Assembly (NCBI GenBank): GCA_029212925.1
Contig: JARGOB010000007.1
Location: 62,001-126,000, forward strand
DNA from: Coxiellaceae bacterium
Lineage (GTDB): Bacteria > Pseudomonadota > Gammaproteobacteria > Coxiellales > Coxiellaceae
DNA length: 64,000 nt
Direction of reading: 5' to 3'
Numbering within the stretch: position 1 is the first letter of the stretch; every line of letters begins with the position of its first letter. The position numbers and the translations under genes were made by a program. A model generated the notes under the pieces. The model ran no database searches, had not been told where the DNA came from, and saw only the letters and a program-made list of their open reading frames with translations. This document shows, one piece after another, positions 17,654-26,762 of the stretch.

Positions 17654-18751
17654 ATGATGAGAGCTAAAAAACAAATCACTACTGATGGACTTCACGCACG
17701 CGCTGGTATGGCCATGCTCGGCATGCTGCCACTGAGCCGCTTTTTATATTACGATATTTTTGATTTTCAAGGTAACTCGATTATTGAAAACAAAGGCATG
17801 TGGACTAGCTTAGCTGTTAAGTTTGGCATGAATGTCGCCGCACCTTTATTATTATCGTATGCCGCTGCTGCGGCTTATAACCGCGAACATCCACCAGAAA
17901 TACCGCAAAGCCCATCTGCGTACGTACCCGCAATACAACAACATGTTACGCCCGGGGATCTTAATGACAATCAACTCGCTCGCTTTCGTGTGCAACGTGC
18001 ATTAGGTGCTATTGGCTTTAGCTTTGCTTTATCAATGATTCCATGGATCGTGCAAAATAGCATGAGTAACCCTAACCAACATACCGTTGCACAACTGGAA
18101 AAGCTCTTTGCTTTAGCGCCAATTGCAGTGCTACCTATCTTAGCCATAACCAATGACCTGACTGATTTGGCACACCATAAAGAGCAAAACGTCAATATTA
18201 CACCGGCGGCATTTTTTGCATCAGCTACACTCAATGCAAAATTCGGTCCGTTTATTATCGTTAAGATGATTGAGTTATTTAACCCTACAATGCTGCAAGG
18301 CATGGGTAAGGCAATATCTCCGAATCTGTTTTATGGTTTAACCGCTGCAGTGCCAATGGTTTTAGCCCTCACTACGTTAATGCCTTTAGCTAAAGTCACC
18401 AGAGCATTAGGCACCACCGGCAAATTGGCCACCACTGTATTTGCTACTAACTATGTAGCTGAATGGATGTTTGGTAATTTAGCTGGATTCTTACGTTCAG
18501 AACATGACATGAAAGCTGCCGAAGTAGCTACCTCATTAATGCTTAGCACCTCAGCTCAATTAGGTTTAACGGCTGTCGCTACTGGAGTTGCTTGGGTAGG
18601 TTATACAGCGGTTACTAAGATGAATGCTTGCTGTGAAGCATACAAAGAGAAGCAAGAGGCAGCAGCTCGGGCAGCAGAGGATCCATTTGGTGTGCGTGAT
18701 GCTTCAACGCTAGATGTAGATCTTTTAGCTGCAGATCAACGCTACACTTAA
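17654..18751 (+). CDS. multipass membrane protein of an unknown tandem family, copy 2
   Basis: About 366 aa. Three consecutive ATGs (17651, 17654, 17657) follow GGGAGA; 17654 or 17657 gives the best spacing, and the GTG at 17642 is unlikely. Same family as its neighbours: YYDIFDF and IIENKG near the N-terminus, APLLLSYAAAAAY, the ARFRVQRA motif, and LNAKFGP then MIELFN. Six to eight hydrophobic helices are predicted by eye. The hydrophilic loop between helices 2 and 3 is shorter than in copy 1. The C-terminal tail is Ala/Glu rich. Function unknown. Confidence 0.75.
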   Translation: MMRAKKQITTDGLHARAGMAMLGMLPLSRFLYYDIFDFQGNSIIENKGMWTSLAVKFGMNVAAPLLLSYAAAAAYNREHPPEIPQSPSAYVPAIQQHVTPGDLNDNQLARFRVQRALGAIGFSFALSMIPWIVQNSMSNPNQHTVAQLEKLFALAPIAVLPILAITNDLTDLAHHKEQNVNITPAAFFASATLNAKFGPFIIVKMIELFNPTMLQGMGKAISPNLFYGLTAAVPMVLALTTLMPLAKVTRALGTTGKLATTVFATNYVAEWMFGNLAGFLRSEHDMKAAEVATSLMLSTSAQLGLTAVATGVAWVGYTAVTKMNACCEAYKEKQEAAARAAEDPFGVRDASTLDVDLLAADQRYT

Positions 18752-18799
18752 AACTATGATTAGACTGGATCCCGAGGCTAAAACTGCACTACTGAGATC

Positions 18800-18886
18800 A
18801 AGGTGTATAGGGTGTCCATTTTACGGAAGTAAAGCGCAGGATCTTCGATCCGAGCCATGAAGTAAAATGGATACGCTGTGCGCCTT
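18800..18886. repeat. 87-bp imperfect inverted repeat / large hairpin
   Basis: Left arm 18800-18824 and right arm 18862-18886 are complementary at about 20 of 25 positions, including a perfect 10-bp TCCATTTTAC/GTAAAATGGA core. An inner hairpin GGATC-TTC-GATCC lies at 18839-18851. The element sits in the 313-bp gap between copies 2 and 3. The rest of that gap is AT-rich with no gene visible. It could be a miniature mobile element or a structured RNA. Confidence 0.7.
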
Positions 18887-19064
18887 GATAGCTGACGTAG
18901 TGAACGGGGCGTAGCTTGGGATAACTTGATTCATAACCACCAAAAAACCTTAAGAGAGAATTAAATACATTAAGTACACCTTCCGTCACATGATCTTTTA
19001 AGCTATTATAATCAAAATATATAATATATTAATGAATTGTAATAGCTTAAGAGAGTAGTTGCCC

Positions 19065-20207
19065 ATGAGAAGTACATTCAATCAGTTACATGAAACAGCC
19101 AGCATGGCACTTACCTTTATTTTCCTGCCTTTGTGTCGCCTAATGAGTGCCGATAGCTATTTTATTGATGACGATAGCATTATTGAAGACCGCGGCTTAA
19201 CCCCCTCACTGATCAACAAAGTAGGCCTTAATGTTATCGCACCAGTACTGTTATCTTATGCTGCCGCCTATGCCGCCACAAAAATCTATCAACGCACACA
19301 CCACCAACCTACAAGCACTGACGGTGCCTCACACCGCAGCGCAAGCCCAACCGTGGTAAGCCCAAACCCAGCCTATCGAGCAGGCGAAACCAAATCTACA
19401 GCACCCGGTAACGCAACACCACCCGCCAGACGCAGCCTATTACCATTACAAACACGTCATGCAAAATACCGTATACAACGTGCCGCTATTGCCACCACCC
19501 TCAGCACCACAATGTCACTAACACCACTGATATTAAAAGAAGCATTAACAAACCCGAATCCCACCACCATAGAAACATCTGAAAAGTGGCTAGCATTAGT
19601 GCCATTTATTATCATTCCTATTCTTGGCTTGTCCGATGGCATTACGGCCGTCATTAATCATAATCATCCCGACATTGATTTAGGCTGGAAACATTTAATC
19701 ACAGCTGCCGCTATTTTAGCTAAGCTTGGTCCATTGATGGTGCTTAAAACGATTAAAATTATTGCACCGCAAGCGCTTAAATCATTAAGTGAATCGCTAT
19801 CACCAGCTGGTATGATTTTATTCTCAGCCGCCGTGCCTTTAGTATTGGGCAGCACGAAAGTAGTGAATATCGCACATGCGATTCATAACAAACCAATGTT
19901 TCGCAATAATATCAACCTTATTGCAACCCTAGCCAGCGTGAACTTTTTAGCTGACTTCTTATACAGCGCCGCACCGCATTTAACCCATTGGCACAGGGGT
20001 GATGAACAAGCACATGACTTATCACAACTGACCTTTACTACGTCAACACAAGTAGGCCTCACCATTGCCGCAACAACGGTAGGATTATTAGCTTATAAGC
20101 TCGTGAATTGTATTAGCGACACCTGCAGATCAACCACTCCAGCAGCAACACGCTCCGCTCGAGTTGAAGAAATGAAAGATGACGCATCGCCAGGGCCTCT
20201 CGTATAA
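19065..20207 (+). CDS. multipass membrane protein of an unknown tandem family, copy 3
   Basis: 380 aa from the ATG at 19065 (GAGAG 9 nt upstream; the TTG at 19059 is less likely). Third paralogue: FLPLCRL, IIEDRGL, APVLLSYAAAYAA, a long Thr/Pro/Ser-rich loop at residues ~80-125, then AKYRIQRA (compare ARFxVQRA) and an AKLGP segment. Hydrophobic profile matches copies 1 and 2. The gene ends at a strong Rho-independent terminator that closes the tandem block. Function unknown. Confidence 0.75.
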   Translation: MRSTFNQLHETASMALTFIFLPLCRLMSADSYFIDDDSIIEDRGLTPSLINKVGLNVIAPVLLSYAAAYAATKIYQRTHHQPTSTDGASHRSASPTVVSPNPAYRAGETKSTAPGNATPPARRSLLPLQTRHAKYRIQRAAIATTLSTTMSLTPLILKEALTNPNPTTIETSEKWLALVPFIIIPILGLSDGITAVINHNHPDIDLGWKHLITAAAILAKLGPLMVLKTIKIIAPQALKSLSESLSPAGMILFSAAVPLVLGSTKVVNIAHAIHNKPMFRNNINLIATLASVNFLADFLYSAAPHLTHWHRGDEQAHDLSQLTFTTSTQVGLTIAATTVGLLAYKLVNCISDTCRSTTPAATRSARVEEMKDDASPGPLV

Positions 20208-20236
20208 AAAAAGCGAGGTACCTAGCCTCGCTTTTT
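20208..20236 (+). terminator. Rho-independent terminator
   Basis: Perfect 11-bp stem AAAAAGCGAGG / CCTCGCTTTTT with a 7-nt loop, directly after the stop codon of copy 3. The A-rich left arm also makes it usable as a bidirectional terminator for the convergent protease gene. Confidence 0.93.
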
Positions 20237-20242
20237 ATTATC

Positions 20243-20272
20243 CTGGATCCCGGGTCGTTGCCCGGGATGACA
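20243..20272. repeat. dispersed palindromic repeat
   Basis: CTGGATCCCGGG-tcgttg-CCCGGGATGACA: inverted arms ATCCCGGG/CCCGGGAT. Located between the terminator at 20208 and the stop of the cysteine protease gene. Confidence 0.85.
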
Positions 20273-20317
20273 ACACTGTTACTCAAATCACAACACTGTT
20301 GCCAGAATGACAGTTAG

Positions 20318-21364
20318 TTAAGCATTAACGTTTTGACCCACTTCATAATCTTCAATCGCCATTGTCTTGAAGAAATCATAAGTCATGTAATAGTCACCAG
20401 AGTTACCGGCAAAGCTACCCCATGAATTACGTAAGCGTAACAAACCACATTGCTTATCTTGACCACTATTGTAAGCAGCACAAGCATTGTCATCGTAACC
20501 ATCGATTACCATTTCATGCCCAGCATTAATGTTTTGCATAGCAGGTGTCAAAGTCCATACATCGTTATGACCTTTGTAATCACCAATCGCACCAGCTTGA
20601 CCTTGATATTGGTTAAGCACAGTACCAAACACAACTACATGACCACGGTTCAATGCCGCTTTAACCTTAGTCAAAATCTTAGCGCCGTCAACAGGATTGA
20701 TTGGCGCAAAGCTACCGTTGTATTTATGCAATACTTTCCAGTCTGCCGATGTGAAGTTTTTATTGCTATTAGCTTCAAAAGTTTGTTGATCCATCGGTGA
20801 ACCAATATTGCTACTGCTTCTAGGATAGTCTTTCAAACCACCGCAACCATTAGCTTTTTGATACTCCATGGATAAGAAGCCATGATCTTGCACTTGGCCT
20901 AACACCACATAACCAAATGAACCATTCCAACCACCCGATGTTCCTGGAGGGTTATTTAAAGTTTGGCCCAGTTCTAAGTTACATAGCTGACTGACACTGC
21001 TGTCACCGGTTATAGGAAATACGGTATCAACACCAGCGGTTGAAGCAAATGTGGCACAACTACCGTGCATACCTTGATCTAATACAGGCAGACCATGCAT
21101 ACCAACATATGTTTTTTCAGGAGCATTAGCATCATGTACCTCACCATAATGCGGATTGTTTATCATAAACTGCACGTTTTGTTTTAATTGTGCTGCTGCT
21201 TGTTTGCTGGGTGTGATTTTCAACAAACTAACAATTTTTGTACCGTGGTTATTGAGCATGAGTTTAACCGGCACGGTATTAGGTGCAGCTACAGCGCTAT
21301 TGGCTAAGCCAATACCAGCTACTATACCGAGGGTTGTGGAGAGAAAAGAAAAGCGTTTGGACAT
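20318..21364 (-). CDS. secreted papain-like (C1 family) cysteine protease
   Basis: 348 aa from the ATG at 21364, which has AAGGAG 8 nt upstream and begins a clear signal peptide (MSKRFSFLS then a hydrophobic core, cleavage near SAVAAP). The upstream in-frame codons are not supported. Papain-clan catalytic signatures: LDQGMHGSCATFAS (oxyanion Gln and nucleophile Cys), GHEMVIDGYDD (His) and LRNSWG (Asn). A ~70-residue segment before the catalytic Cys could act as a propeptide. Bacterial C1A proteases of this kind are exported and may act on host or environmental protein; target unknown. Confidence 0.87.
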   Translation of the reverse strand: MSKRFSFLSTTLGIVAGIGLANSAVAAPNTVPVKLMLNNHGTKIVSLLKITPSKQAAAQLKQNVQFMINNPHYGEVHDANAPEKTYVGMHGLPVLDQGMHGSCATFASTAGVDTVFPITGDSSVSQLCNLELGQTLNNPPGTSGGWNGSFGYVVLGQVQDHGFLSMEYQKANGCGGLKDYPRSSSNIGSPMDQQTFEANSNKNFTSADWKVLHKYNGSFAPINPVDGAKILTKVKAALNRGHVVVFGTVLNQYQGQAGAIGDYKGHNDVWTLTPAMQNINAGHEMVIDGYDDNACAAYNSGQDKQCGLLRLRNSWGSFAGNSGDYYMTYDFFKTMAIEDYEVGQNVNA

Positions 21365-21624
21365 AACGAAACTCCTTTTTCTTGGGTTATCAACTACATT
21401 CCTAGTAGTTAATCTATAGCTAATCACACAAGAGAATGTTACACAAGCATGACAAAACGACCATTAACTCATGTTTACCATGTCAGCCTGCGTGCAAAAA
21501 ACACAGTAAAAACAGGTAAAAATGAACAAATAGCCACTTGTCATCTCCTCTTCGGCAAAATTATTGTCAACTCTAAATGCATCTTGTAAGCTGTTGCCTC
21601 TGTCATATAACCAGGATGCTCACT

Positions 21625-22683
21625 ATGAAAACAATAAAACGACTCTGCATTTTCTTTTTCGTTTGCCTCAGTTTTTGGTCAATCAACGCACTGGCCAATG
21701 GTACACCAATCAAAGAAATTGTATTTTTTGGCGACAGCCTGAGTGATAATGGCAACCTCTACGCACATGACTTCCATAAATTTCCACCCTCACCACCTTA
21801 CTACCGTGGTCGCTTCTCAGATGGTCGCACCTGGGCTGAAAATTTTGCCGATCATTATTACGACACCTACTACACCACAGCACAAAATTACGCCACCGGT
21901 GGTGCCACTACGTTTTTACACAACCCATTTGATGGCTTTTTACCACTGACTGTTGGTGAAGAAATTGATGATTATATTGTAAGAGATTTAGGCACTGATA
22001 AAGGCCACACCCTCTTTGTTATATGGAGTGGTGGCAACGATTACCTGCCGGGTAGTCAACAGGTCGATAAAGACACTACCCATGTGATTGAGCAATACAT
22101 GAATGATATCGACAAACTGGTCAGTAATGGTGCTAAGAACTTTTTAATACTGAACCTACCCGACCTAGGTGGCACACCACGCGCAATCGACAACAAAAGC
22201 GTGAAAAATTTACACGACTTAACAGTGATGCATAACCATAAACTAGCCAATGCTCTAGCCATCTATACAAAGCAACATGCTGATGTCGATTTGCATACGT
22301 TTGATGTCTTCAGTTTGTTTAAAGAAATCATCGATAATACAGCCGAATTTAACAAACAACATAACACTCACTTTAGTAACGTTAACACCGCTTGTTGGGA
22401 AGGTGGCAGCTTGCTATATGCCAATAACAACACGGCACAGATGGCTCAGCAATTAGCACCTAATGATAAAAAATTGGCTCAGATGATCAGTCACTCACCT
22501 GAACTAATGGAAGCCTATCAAGTAGGACAAAGCGTTAAGCAAGGCGCACACCCTTGCAGTGATCCAACAGATTATATTTTCTGGGATCATATCCACCCAA
22601 CGTCTGAAGTGCACAGATCGTTAGCTGACATTATTGAACAGATGGTGGATAAAAATTACACCTTTCAGCATAACGCCAGTTAG
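21625..22683 (+). CDS. secreted GDSL/SGNH lipase-acyltransferase (PlaA/PlaC-like)
   Basis: 352 aa from the ATG at 21625 (AGGA 8 nt upstream; the first ~24 residues MKTIKRLCIFF... are a signal peptide ending at ALAN). SGNH hydrolase blocks: block I FFGDSLSDNGN with the nucleophile Ser, block III WSGGNDY, and block V DHIHPT carrying the catalytic Asp and His. This arrangement is that of secreted lysophospholipases and glycerophospholipid:cholesterol acyltransferases of Legionella and Aeromonas. Substrate cannot be told from sequence. Divergent from the cysteine protease, giving a pair of exported hydrolases around one ~260-bp promoter region. Confidence 0.88.
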   Translation: MKTIKRLCIFFFVCLSFWSINALANGTPIKEIVFFGDSLSDNGNLYAHDFHKFPPSPPYYRGRFSDGRTWAENFADHYYDTYYTTAQNYATGGATTFLHNPFDGFLPLTVGEEIDDYIVRDLGTDKGHTLFVIWSGGNDYLPGSQQVDKDTTHVIEQYMNDIDKLVSNGAKNFLILNLPDLGGTPRAIDNKSVKNLHDLTVMHNHKLANALAIYTKQHADVDLHTFDVFSLFKEIIDNTAEFNKQHNTHFSNVNTACWEGGSLLYANNNTAQMAQQLAPNDKKLAQMISHSPELMEAYQVGQSVKQGAHPCSDPTDYIFWDHIHPTSEVHRSLADIIEQMVDKNYTFQHNAS

Positions 22684-22720
22684 GGCATAATGGGTCACTT
22701 TTAAGGCTTTAGGGTAAAAG

Positions 22721-23581
22721 ATGGCTGATAATATACTTTCCGGCAAACCGGTCGCTACCGAGATCAAACAACAAGTGGCGGCTGGTGTACAACAACGCAT
22801 TGACCAAGGTAAAATCGCTCCCGGCTTAGCCGTCGTATTGGTTGGCGATAACCCTGCCTCAGAAGCCTATGTTGGTCATAAGCAACGCGGCTGTGAACAG
22901 GTAGGCATTATCTCAACTTGCCACCGTCTGCCCGCCGATAGCACTGAAAAACAAATTGCTGATACACTCGAAGCACTGAATCAAGATCCCACGGTACACG
23001 GCATTTTATTACAGTTACCTCTGCCTGATGTCGCTATGGCCGATCGCTTATTAGAAAAAATAGATCCAAACAAAGACGTTGATGGCTTTCACCCCTATAA
23101 CATCGGCCGCTTAGCACAACGCCAACCATTGCTGCGTCCATGCACTCCATGGGGTGTGATGAAGCTACTGCAATATTATAACGTCGACTGTGCAGGAAAA
23201 AACGCGGTTATCATTGGCGCTTCCAATATTGTGGGTCGCCCAATGGCTCTGGAATTATTATTAGCCAAAGCCACCATTACCGTATGCCACCGCTTTACCA
23301 AACACCTAGAACAGCAAGTGAGATCAGCCGAAATTTTGGTTGTCGGTATCGGTAACCCAGGCATCATTAAAAGCGAATGGATTAATCACGATTGCATTGT
23401 TATCGATGTCGGCTTTAATCGTCGTGATGATGGTAGCATCTGTGGTGATATCGATTTCGATACCGCTAAAGATTGCGCCAAGATGATCACCCCCGTCCCA
23501 GGTGGTGTGGGACTAATGACCGTCGCGATGTTGCTATCAAACACCCTTGAAGCCGCCAACTTAATAGATACTGCTTCATAA
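22721..23581 (+). CDS. folD: bifunctional methylenetetrahydrofolate dehydrogenase/cyclohydrolase
   Basis: 286 aa, typical length. Interconverts 5,10-methylene-THF and 10-formyl-THF using NADP+. Visible: the catalytic Lys region EAYVGHKQRGCEQVG, GILLQLPLP, DVDGFHPYNIGRL, the NADP-binding IIGASNIVGRPMA, and the C-terminal PGGVGLMTVAMLL. It starts 37 bp after the lipase stop. Its stop overlaps by 6 bp the stop of the convergent ankyrin protein gene. Confidence 0.97.
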   Translation: MADNILSGKPVATEIKQQVAAGVQQRIDQGKIAPGLAVVLVGDNPASEAYVGHKQRGCEQVGIISTCHRLPADSTEKQIADTLEALNQDPTVHGILLQLPLPDVAMADRLLEKIDPNKDVDGFHPYNIGRLAQRQPLLRPCTPWGVMKLLQYYNVDCAGKNAVIIGASNIVGRPMALELLLAKATITVCHRFTKHLEQQVRSAEILVVGIGNPGIIKSEWINHDCIVIDVGFNRRDDGSICGDIDFDTAKDCAKMITPVPGGVGLMTVAMLLSNTLEAANLIDTAS

Positions 23582-25651
23582 GCCTATTGTAATATAGCTG
23601 GGGCCCGCACCGTGACTTGGAGTAGCACCCTCTTTTTTAAGTAACTTAGTCAATTGCATTCGACCCTCTTTTATTGCATAGGATAAAGCATTGTTCCCCG
23701 CGCCATCTATCAGATGAACGTCTGCCCCTCCTAAAATTAGCGTTTTTGCAATACCCATTCGACCCAGACTACAGGCAAGCATCAACGGCGTTACCCCCTT
23801 CGAATCAGGCTGATTAATATTGGCACCTTGAACCATCAAGGATCTTAGCAATACAATTTTATTTTCTAAAATAGCCCTAAACAAATCTGGAACTTTTTTT
23901 GCAAATAACGATGAGGGCGATTGACTCGGTTTTGGCTTAACCGGTTCAGCTCCACCTCCATACTTAGCCGGCCCTAATTCCTCTACTGCCGGCTTAATTT
24001 CTTTTTCTTCATTGCCCGCTTCAGCCTCCGCTGATACGGATTCCGATTCTGATAACTGACTCACGTATGCTTCAACAACAGAGCTGCAATGACCATAGCA
24101 TTCTTCGATATTGTGATTGCACTGAACAAATCGCTCTCTATCAATACCCTTAGCTTTTGTCGCGCCAATTGAGAAAAGCAACTGATCACCGGTAACTGAC
24201 AGCAAATCAGCAGAACAGTGTTGCAACAAAGCAAGATCACGCTGCTGTGCTGCTGACCGCGCAACCACGGAACGAGCATTGTCTACCATGCCATAAATTG
24301 CCAATGACTCATTCCATTTCGCTGCCGAATAACAACGAGGCAAATCAAGATTATGCACTAGCATAGCAATGCTATTTATAAAACCTTTGTATTGCTTACA
24401 TGCTGCCGAACCTGTCACACGCGTTTTAAATTCAGGGTCACCCATGTGAGTTAAAATATCCGCATAAAAATCTGCTTTTTTTGCCGTCCACTGTAATTTG
24501 TTGACGAGAAATTCTTTCATATTAGCAGCAGAATTTTGTAAATAAATTTTATATGAACGCGGGTCATCATTAAAACTAATTTCAGACTGCCTGCCCGTTC
24601 GACAAAATGCCAATAATATTTTTATGCCTGTCAATTCTTCAGCAGACAAACGCTCACAATACTCACGAAACCCAGATGACTTAGCATGTGACTTAAAATA
24701 CGCAACAACCATGTCCGCCATGCATACGCCGCGCACATGATGAGCCAGTGCATGGTACGGCCGTTCTATACCATATTTTTTCTCTCGTCTATGCTGGTAA
24801 GGCATACGTAAATATTGATAGGCGTCTGCAAGCGCCAACTCGACTTCATAATGATCATAACGTGCTAATGCTACGCCGGTAACAAATTGCATCGCCTTTA
24901 AACCATCCGCGCCCTTCACTACACGCACATATGAGGGTGGATACAGTATTTCTCTTTCAGCACCATATTCAGATACTACTCTTATGGACCGCTGATGCCC
25001 CGAAATAAAACGCTCATGCTCAAGCCACTCATCTGTTGTTGTGCTAATCAAACCATTTCGTTTATAGACCTTCCCAGGCTTAACATACTCCCGCATAACA
25101 ACTGGCAAATGTTTCTTTTTTTCTACTCTATAGCAATACCGCTCGGACGCTGCTTTTGAATCAATATTTTTATTACAAGTACTGATCGTCAGCATAGCCA
25201 AAACAAAATTCAATACCACATCATCTGACTCAAAAACTTGACCTCGCAACATGGCATTAATATAAGGATAGTAATCATTCCTCGTATAAGTCGCTACAGC
25301 TACCTCCTCAACATCGAAGATGGGCCTACCCGATATACCAGTCACTAGATGACCCGCCCGACTTACTCTAGCTCGCCCGTCAGAATGCAAATAACGCTTA
25401 CAACGCTGCGCCATTTCAGCATTAATAAAAAAATATTCAAAATTAGCATATTTCAGTGCTAACGATAAATTATAGTGATAGCCATCAGGAACACGTACTT
25501 TGAAATGCCCGACTGTTCTATCAATATAAAATCTCACACCGTCACGAATGCGGCCCTCATCGGTCAATAGTGCATTTAAAATTTCTTCGACATGACATAA
25601 AGCTTGATTTTTTCTTGCCGGACCCTGCGCGAGCCTCTCTATTCTGCCCAT
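23576..25651 (-). CDS. putative ADP-ribosyltransferase/SidE-type phosphodiesterase with ankyrin repeats
   Basis: 691 aa, no signal peptide, GGAGG 6 nt upstream of the ATG. Three parts. (1) Residues ~115-250 carry an R-S-ExE ADP-ribosyltransferase pattern: YINAMLRG helix (130-137), YR with candidate Arg175, STTT (203-206), and GAEREILYPP with E232/E234. (2) Residues ~295-445 resemble the SidE phosphodiesterase: RPYHALAHHVRG (H300/H304), GRQSEISFNDDP (E357) and VHNLDLPRC (H433). (3) Residues ~587-680 hold two or three ankyrin repeats. In Legionella SidE proteins ART plus PDE attach phosphoribosyl-ubiquitin to substrate serines; there the PDE precedes the ART. Activity here is inferred, not shown. 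Confidence 0.75.
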   Translation of the reverse strand: MGRIERLAQGPARKNQALCHVEEILNALLTDEGRIRDGVRFYIDRTVGHFKVRVPDGYHYNLSLALKYANFEYFFINAEMAQRCKRYLHSDGRARVSRAGHLVTGISGRPIFDVEEVAVATYTRNDYYPYINAMLRGQVFESDDVVLNFVLAMLTISTCNKNIDSKAASERYCYRVEKKKHLPVVMREYVKPGKVYKRNGLISTTTDEWLEHERFISGHQRSIRVVSEYGAEREILYPPSYVRVVKGADGLKAMQFVTGVALARYDHYEVELALADAYQYLRMPYQHRREKKYGIERPYHALAHHVRGVCMADMVVAYFKSHAKSSGFREYCERLSAEELTGIKILLAFCRTGRQSEISFNDDPRSYKIYLQNSAANMKEFLVNKLQWTAKKADFYADILTHMGDPEFKTRVTGSAACKQYKGFINSIAMLVHNLDLPRCYSAAKWNESLAIYGMVDNARSVVARSAAQQRDLALLQHCSADLLSVTGDQLLFSIGATKAKGIDRERFVQCNHNIEECYGHCSSVVEAYVSQLSESESVSAEAEAGNEEKEIKPAVEELGPAKYGGGAEPVKPKPSQSPSSLFAKKVPDLFRAILENKIVLLRSLMVQGANINQPDSKGVTPLMLACSLGRMGIAKTLILGGADVHLIDGAGNNALSYAIKEGRMQLTKLLKKEGATPSHGAGPSYITIGL

Positions 25652-25727
25652 CTAATCCCTCCCGCAAAACTAGAAGCGTAGAATAACATAGGGTATGCAA
25701 TAATTGCATTTCCTTAGGGTATAACTG

Positions 25728-26408
25728 TTATTTTTTAGACTGAATAGGTTTACCAGGCCTCGTGCCAATCAACTTAGCTAACCCAATAGTATGTGCATTT
25801 ACAAATTTAATGAGCTGCACCTGGCTTAAATCATTTGGCACCGTAGCCACATCCAGCGCATACAGATTAAAAATATAACGATGCACTCGCTCATCATTAC
25901 TCGGCGGGCATGGACCCACATAACTATCAGAAAAAGCAACTATATCGCCATAAGATGCAATCTTGGCCCATGAGTTTTTAAGCTGCGTAACAGGTTTATT
26001 CATATTAATAGGTGGCAATGAACCCGCACCTGCTTTAAGCAGGTGTACAGTACGTGGAATGTCCGTAACTATCCAATGATACACCCTTCGCCTAGGCGCA
26101 TCTTTCGCAATCACTCTTCCATTTTTATTCACATGCCTTCTATCGACTGGCACATCTGGATCCGTTACTACCAACACAAATGACTGCGTTTTCTTCGGCG
26201 CCTTTTTCCATTTTAACTTGGGGCTTGCATTCATGGCGTACACCATACGCTTTTGTTTCTTGCTGTACTTACAAGCGGCCTGCTTATCTTTGAGCATGCC
26301 ACCATTTTTAAATTGTGATGAACTTAAAGTAAAAGCAAATGCATTAATACTCACCAACAAAAATATGGTAGCGGTAACAGTACGCAGCACACGAGCTATC
26401 CTTAGCAT
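25728..26408 (-). CDS. exported YbhB/YbcL-family (PEBP-like) protein
   Basis: 226 aa with a signal peptide (first ~26 residues, ending INAFAF) and an ideal AAGGAGG ribosome site. Phosphatidylethanolamine-binding-protein fold: VVTDPDVP, RRVYHWIVTDIP and the late YVGPCPPSNDERVHRYIFNL are the conserved ligand-pocket segments of the bacterial Raf-kinase-inhibitor-like family. Its biochemical role in bacteria is not established. 18 bp downstream of the phnA-like gene on the same strand, so the two may be co-transcribed. Confidence 0.9.
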   Translation of the reverse strand: MLRIARVLRTVTATIFLLVSINAFAFTLSSSQFKNGGMLKDKQAACKYSKKQKRMVYAMNASPKLKWKKAPKKTQSFVLVVTDPDVPVDRRHVNKNGRVIAKDAPRRRVYHWIVTDIPRTVHLLKAGAGSLPPINMNKPVTQLKNSWAKIASYGDIVAFSDSYVGPCPPSNDERVHRYIFNLYALDVATVPNDLSQVQLIKFVNAHTIGLAKLIGTRPGKPIQSKK

Positions 26409-26426
26409 ATATTCCTCCTTAAATAA

Positions 26427-26762
26427 TTAGTTTTTTTTAACAAACTGCGACTTTAATTTCATCGCGCCAATACCATCGATTTTGCAATCAATGTCATGAT
26501 CACCTTCAACCAACCGAATATTTTTCACTTTAGTACCCACCTTCACCACTAACGAGCTGCCTTTGACTTTTAAATCTTTAACTACTGTCACGCTATCGCC
26601 ATCGTTTAACACATTACCATTGGCATCTTTAATCGCTTTTTCAGCTTCAACCTCAGCTTCTTGCTGACTCCACTCATGAGCACATTCAGGGCATATATAT
26701 TGACCACGATCTTCATAAGCATAGGCGGAATCACATTCCGGGCAATTAGGCAGGTTACTCAT
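26427..26762 (-). CDS. yjdM: PhnA/YjdM-family zinc-ribbon protein
   Basis: 111 aa from the ATG at 26762; the GTG three codons earlier is less likely because the family begins MSxLPxCPxC. The N-terminal zinc ribbon [21 protein letters not shown] is followed by the PhnA domain with [18 protein letters not shown]. coli YjdM (formerly PhnA) is not a phosphonoacetate hydrolase and its role remains unclear. Complete and ordinary. Confidence 0.93.
   Translation of the reverse strand: MSNLPNCPECDSAYAYEDRGQYICPECAHEWSQQEAEVEAEKAIKDANGNVLNDGDSVTVVKDLKVKGSSLVVKVGTKVKNIRLVEGDHDIDCKIDGIGAMKLKSQFVKKN

Noticed and set aside
18798..18989. A 63-aa minus-strand reading frame.
   Set aside because: It lies almost wholly in the 87-bp hairpin element and its flank, has no ribosome site and no protein-like composition.
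23576..23900. Calling the 691-aa protein only an ankyrin-repeat protein.
   Set aside because: Ankyrin repeats cover less than 100 residues at the C-terminus; the larger N-terminal part has recognisable enzyme motifs.
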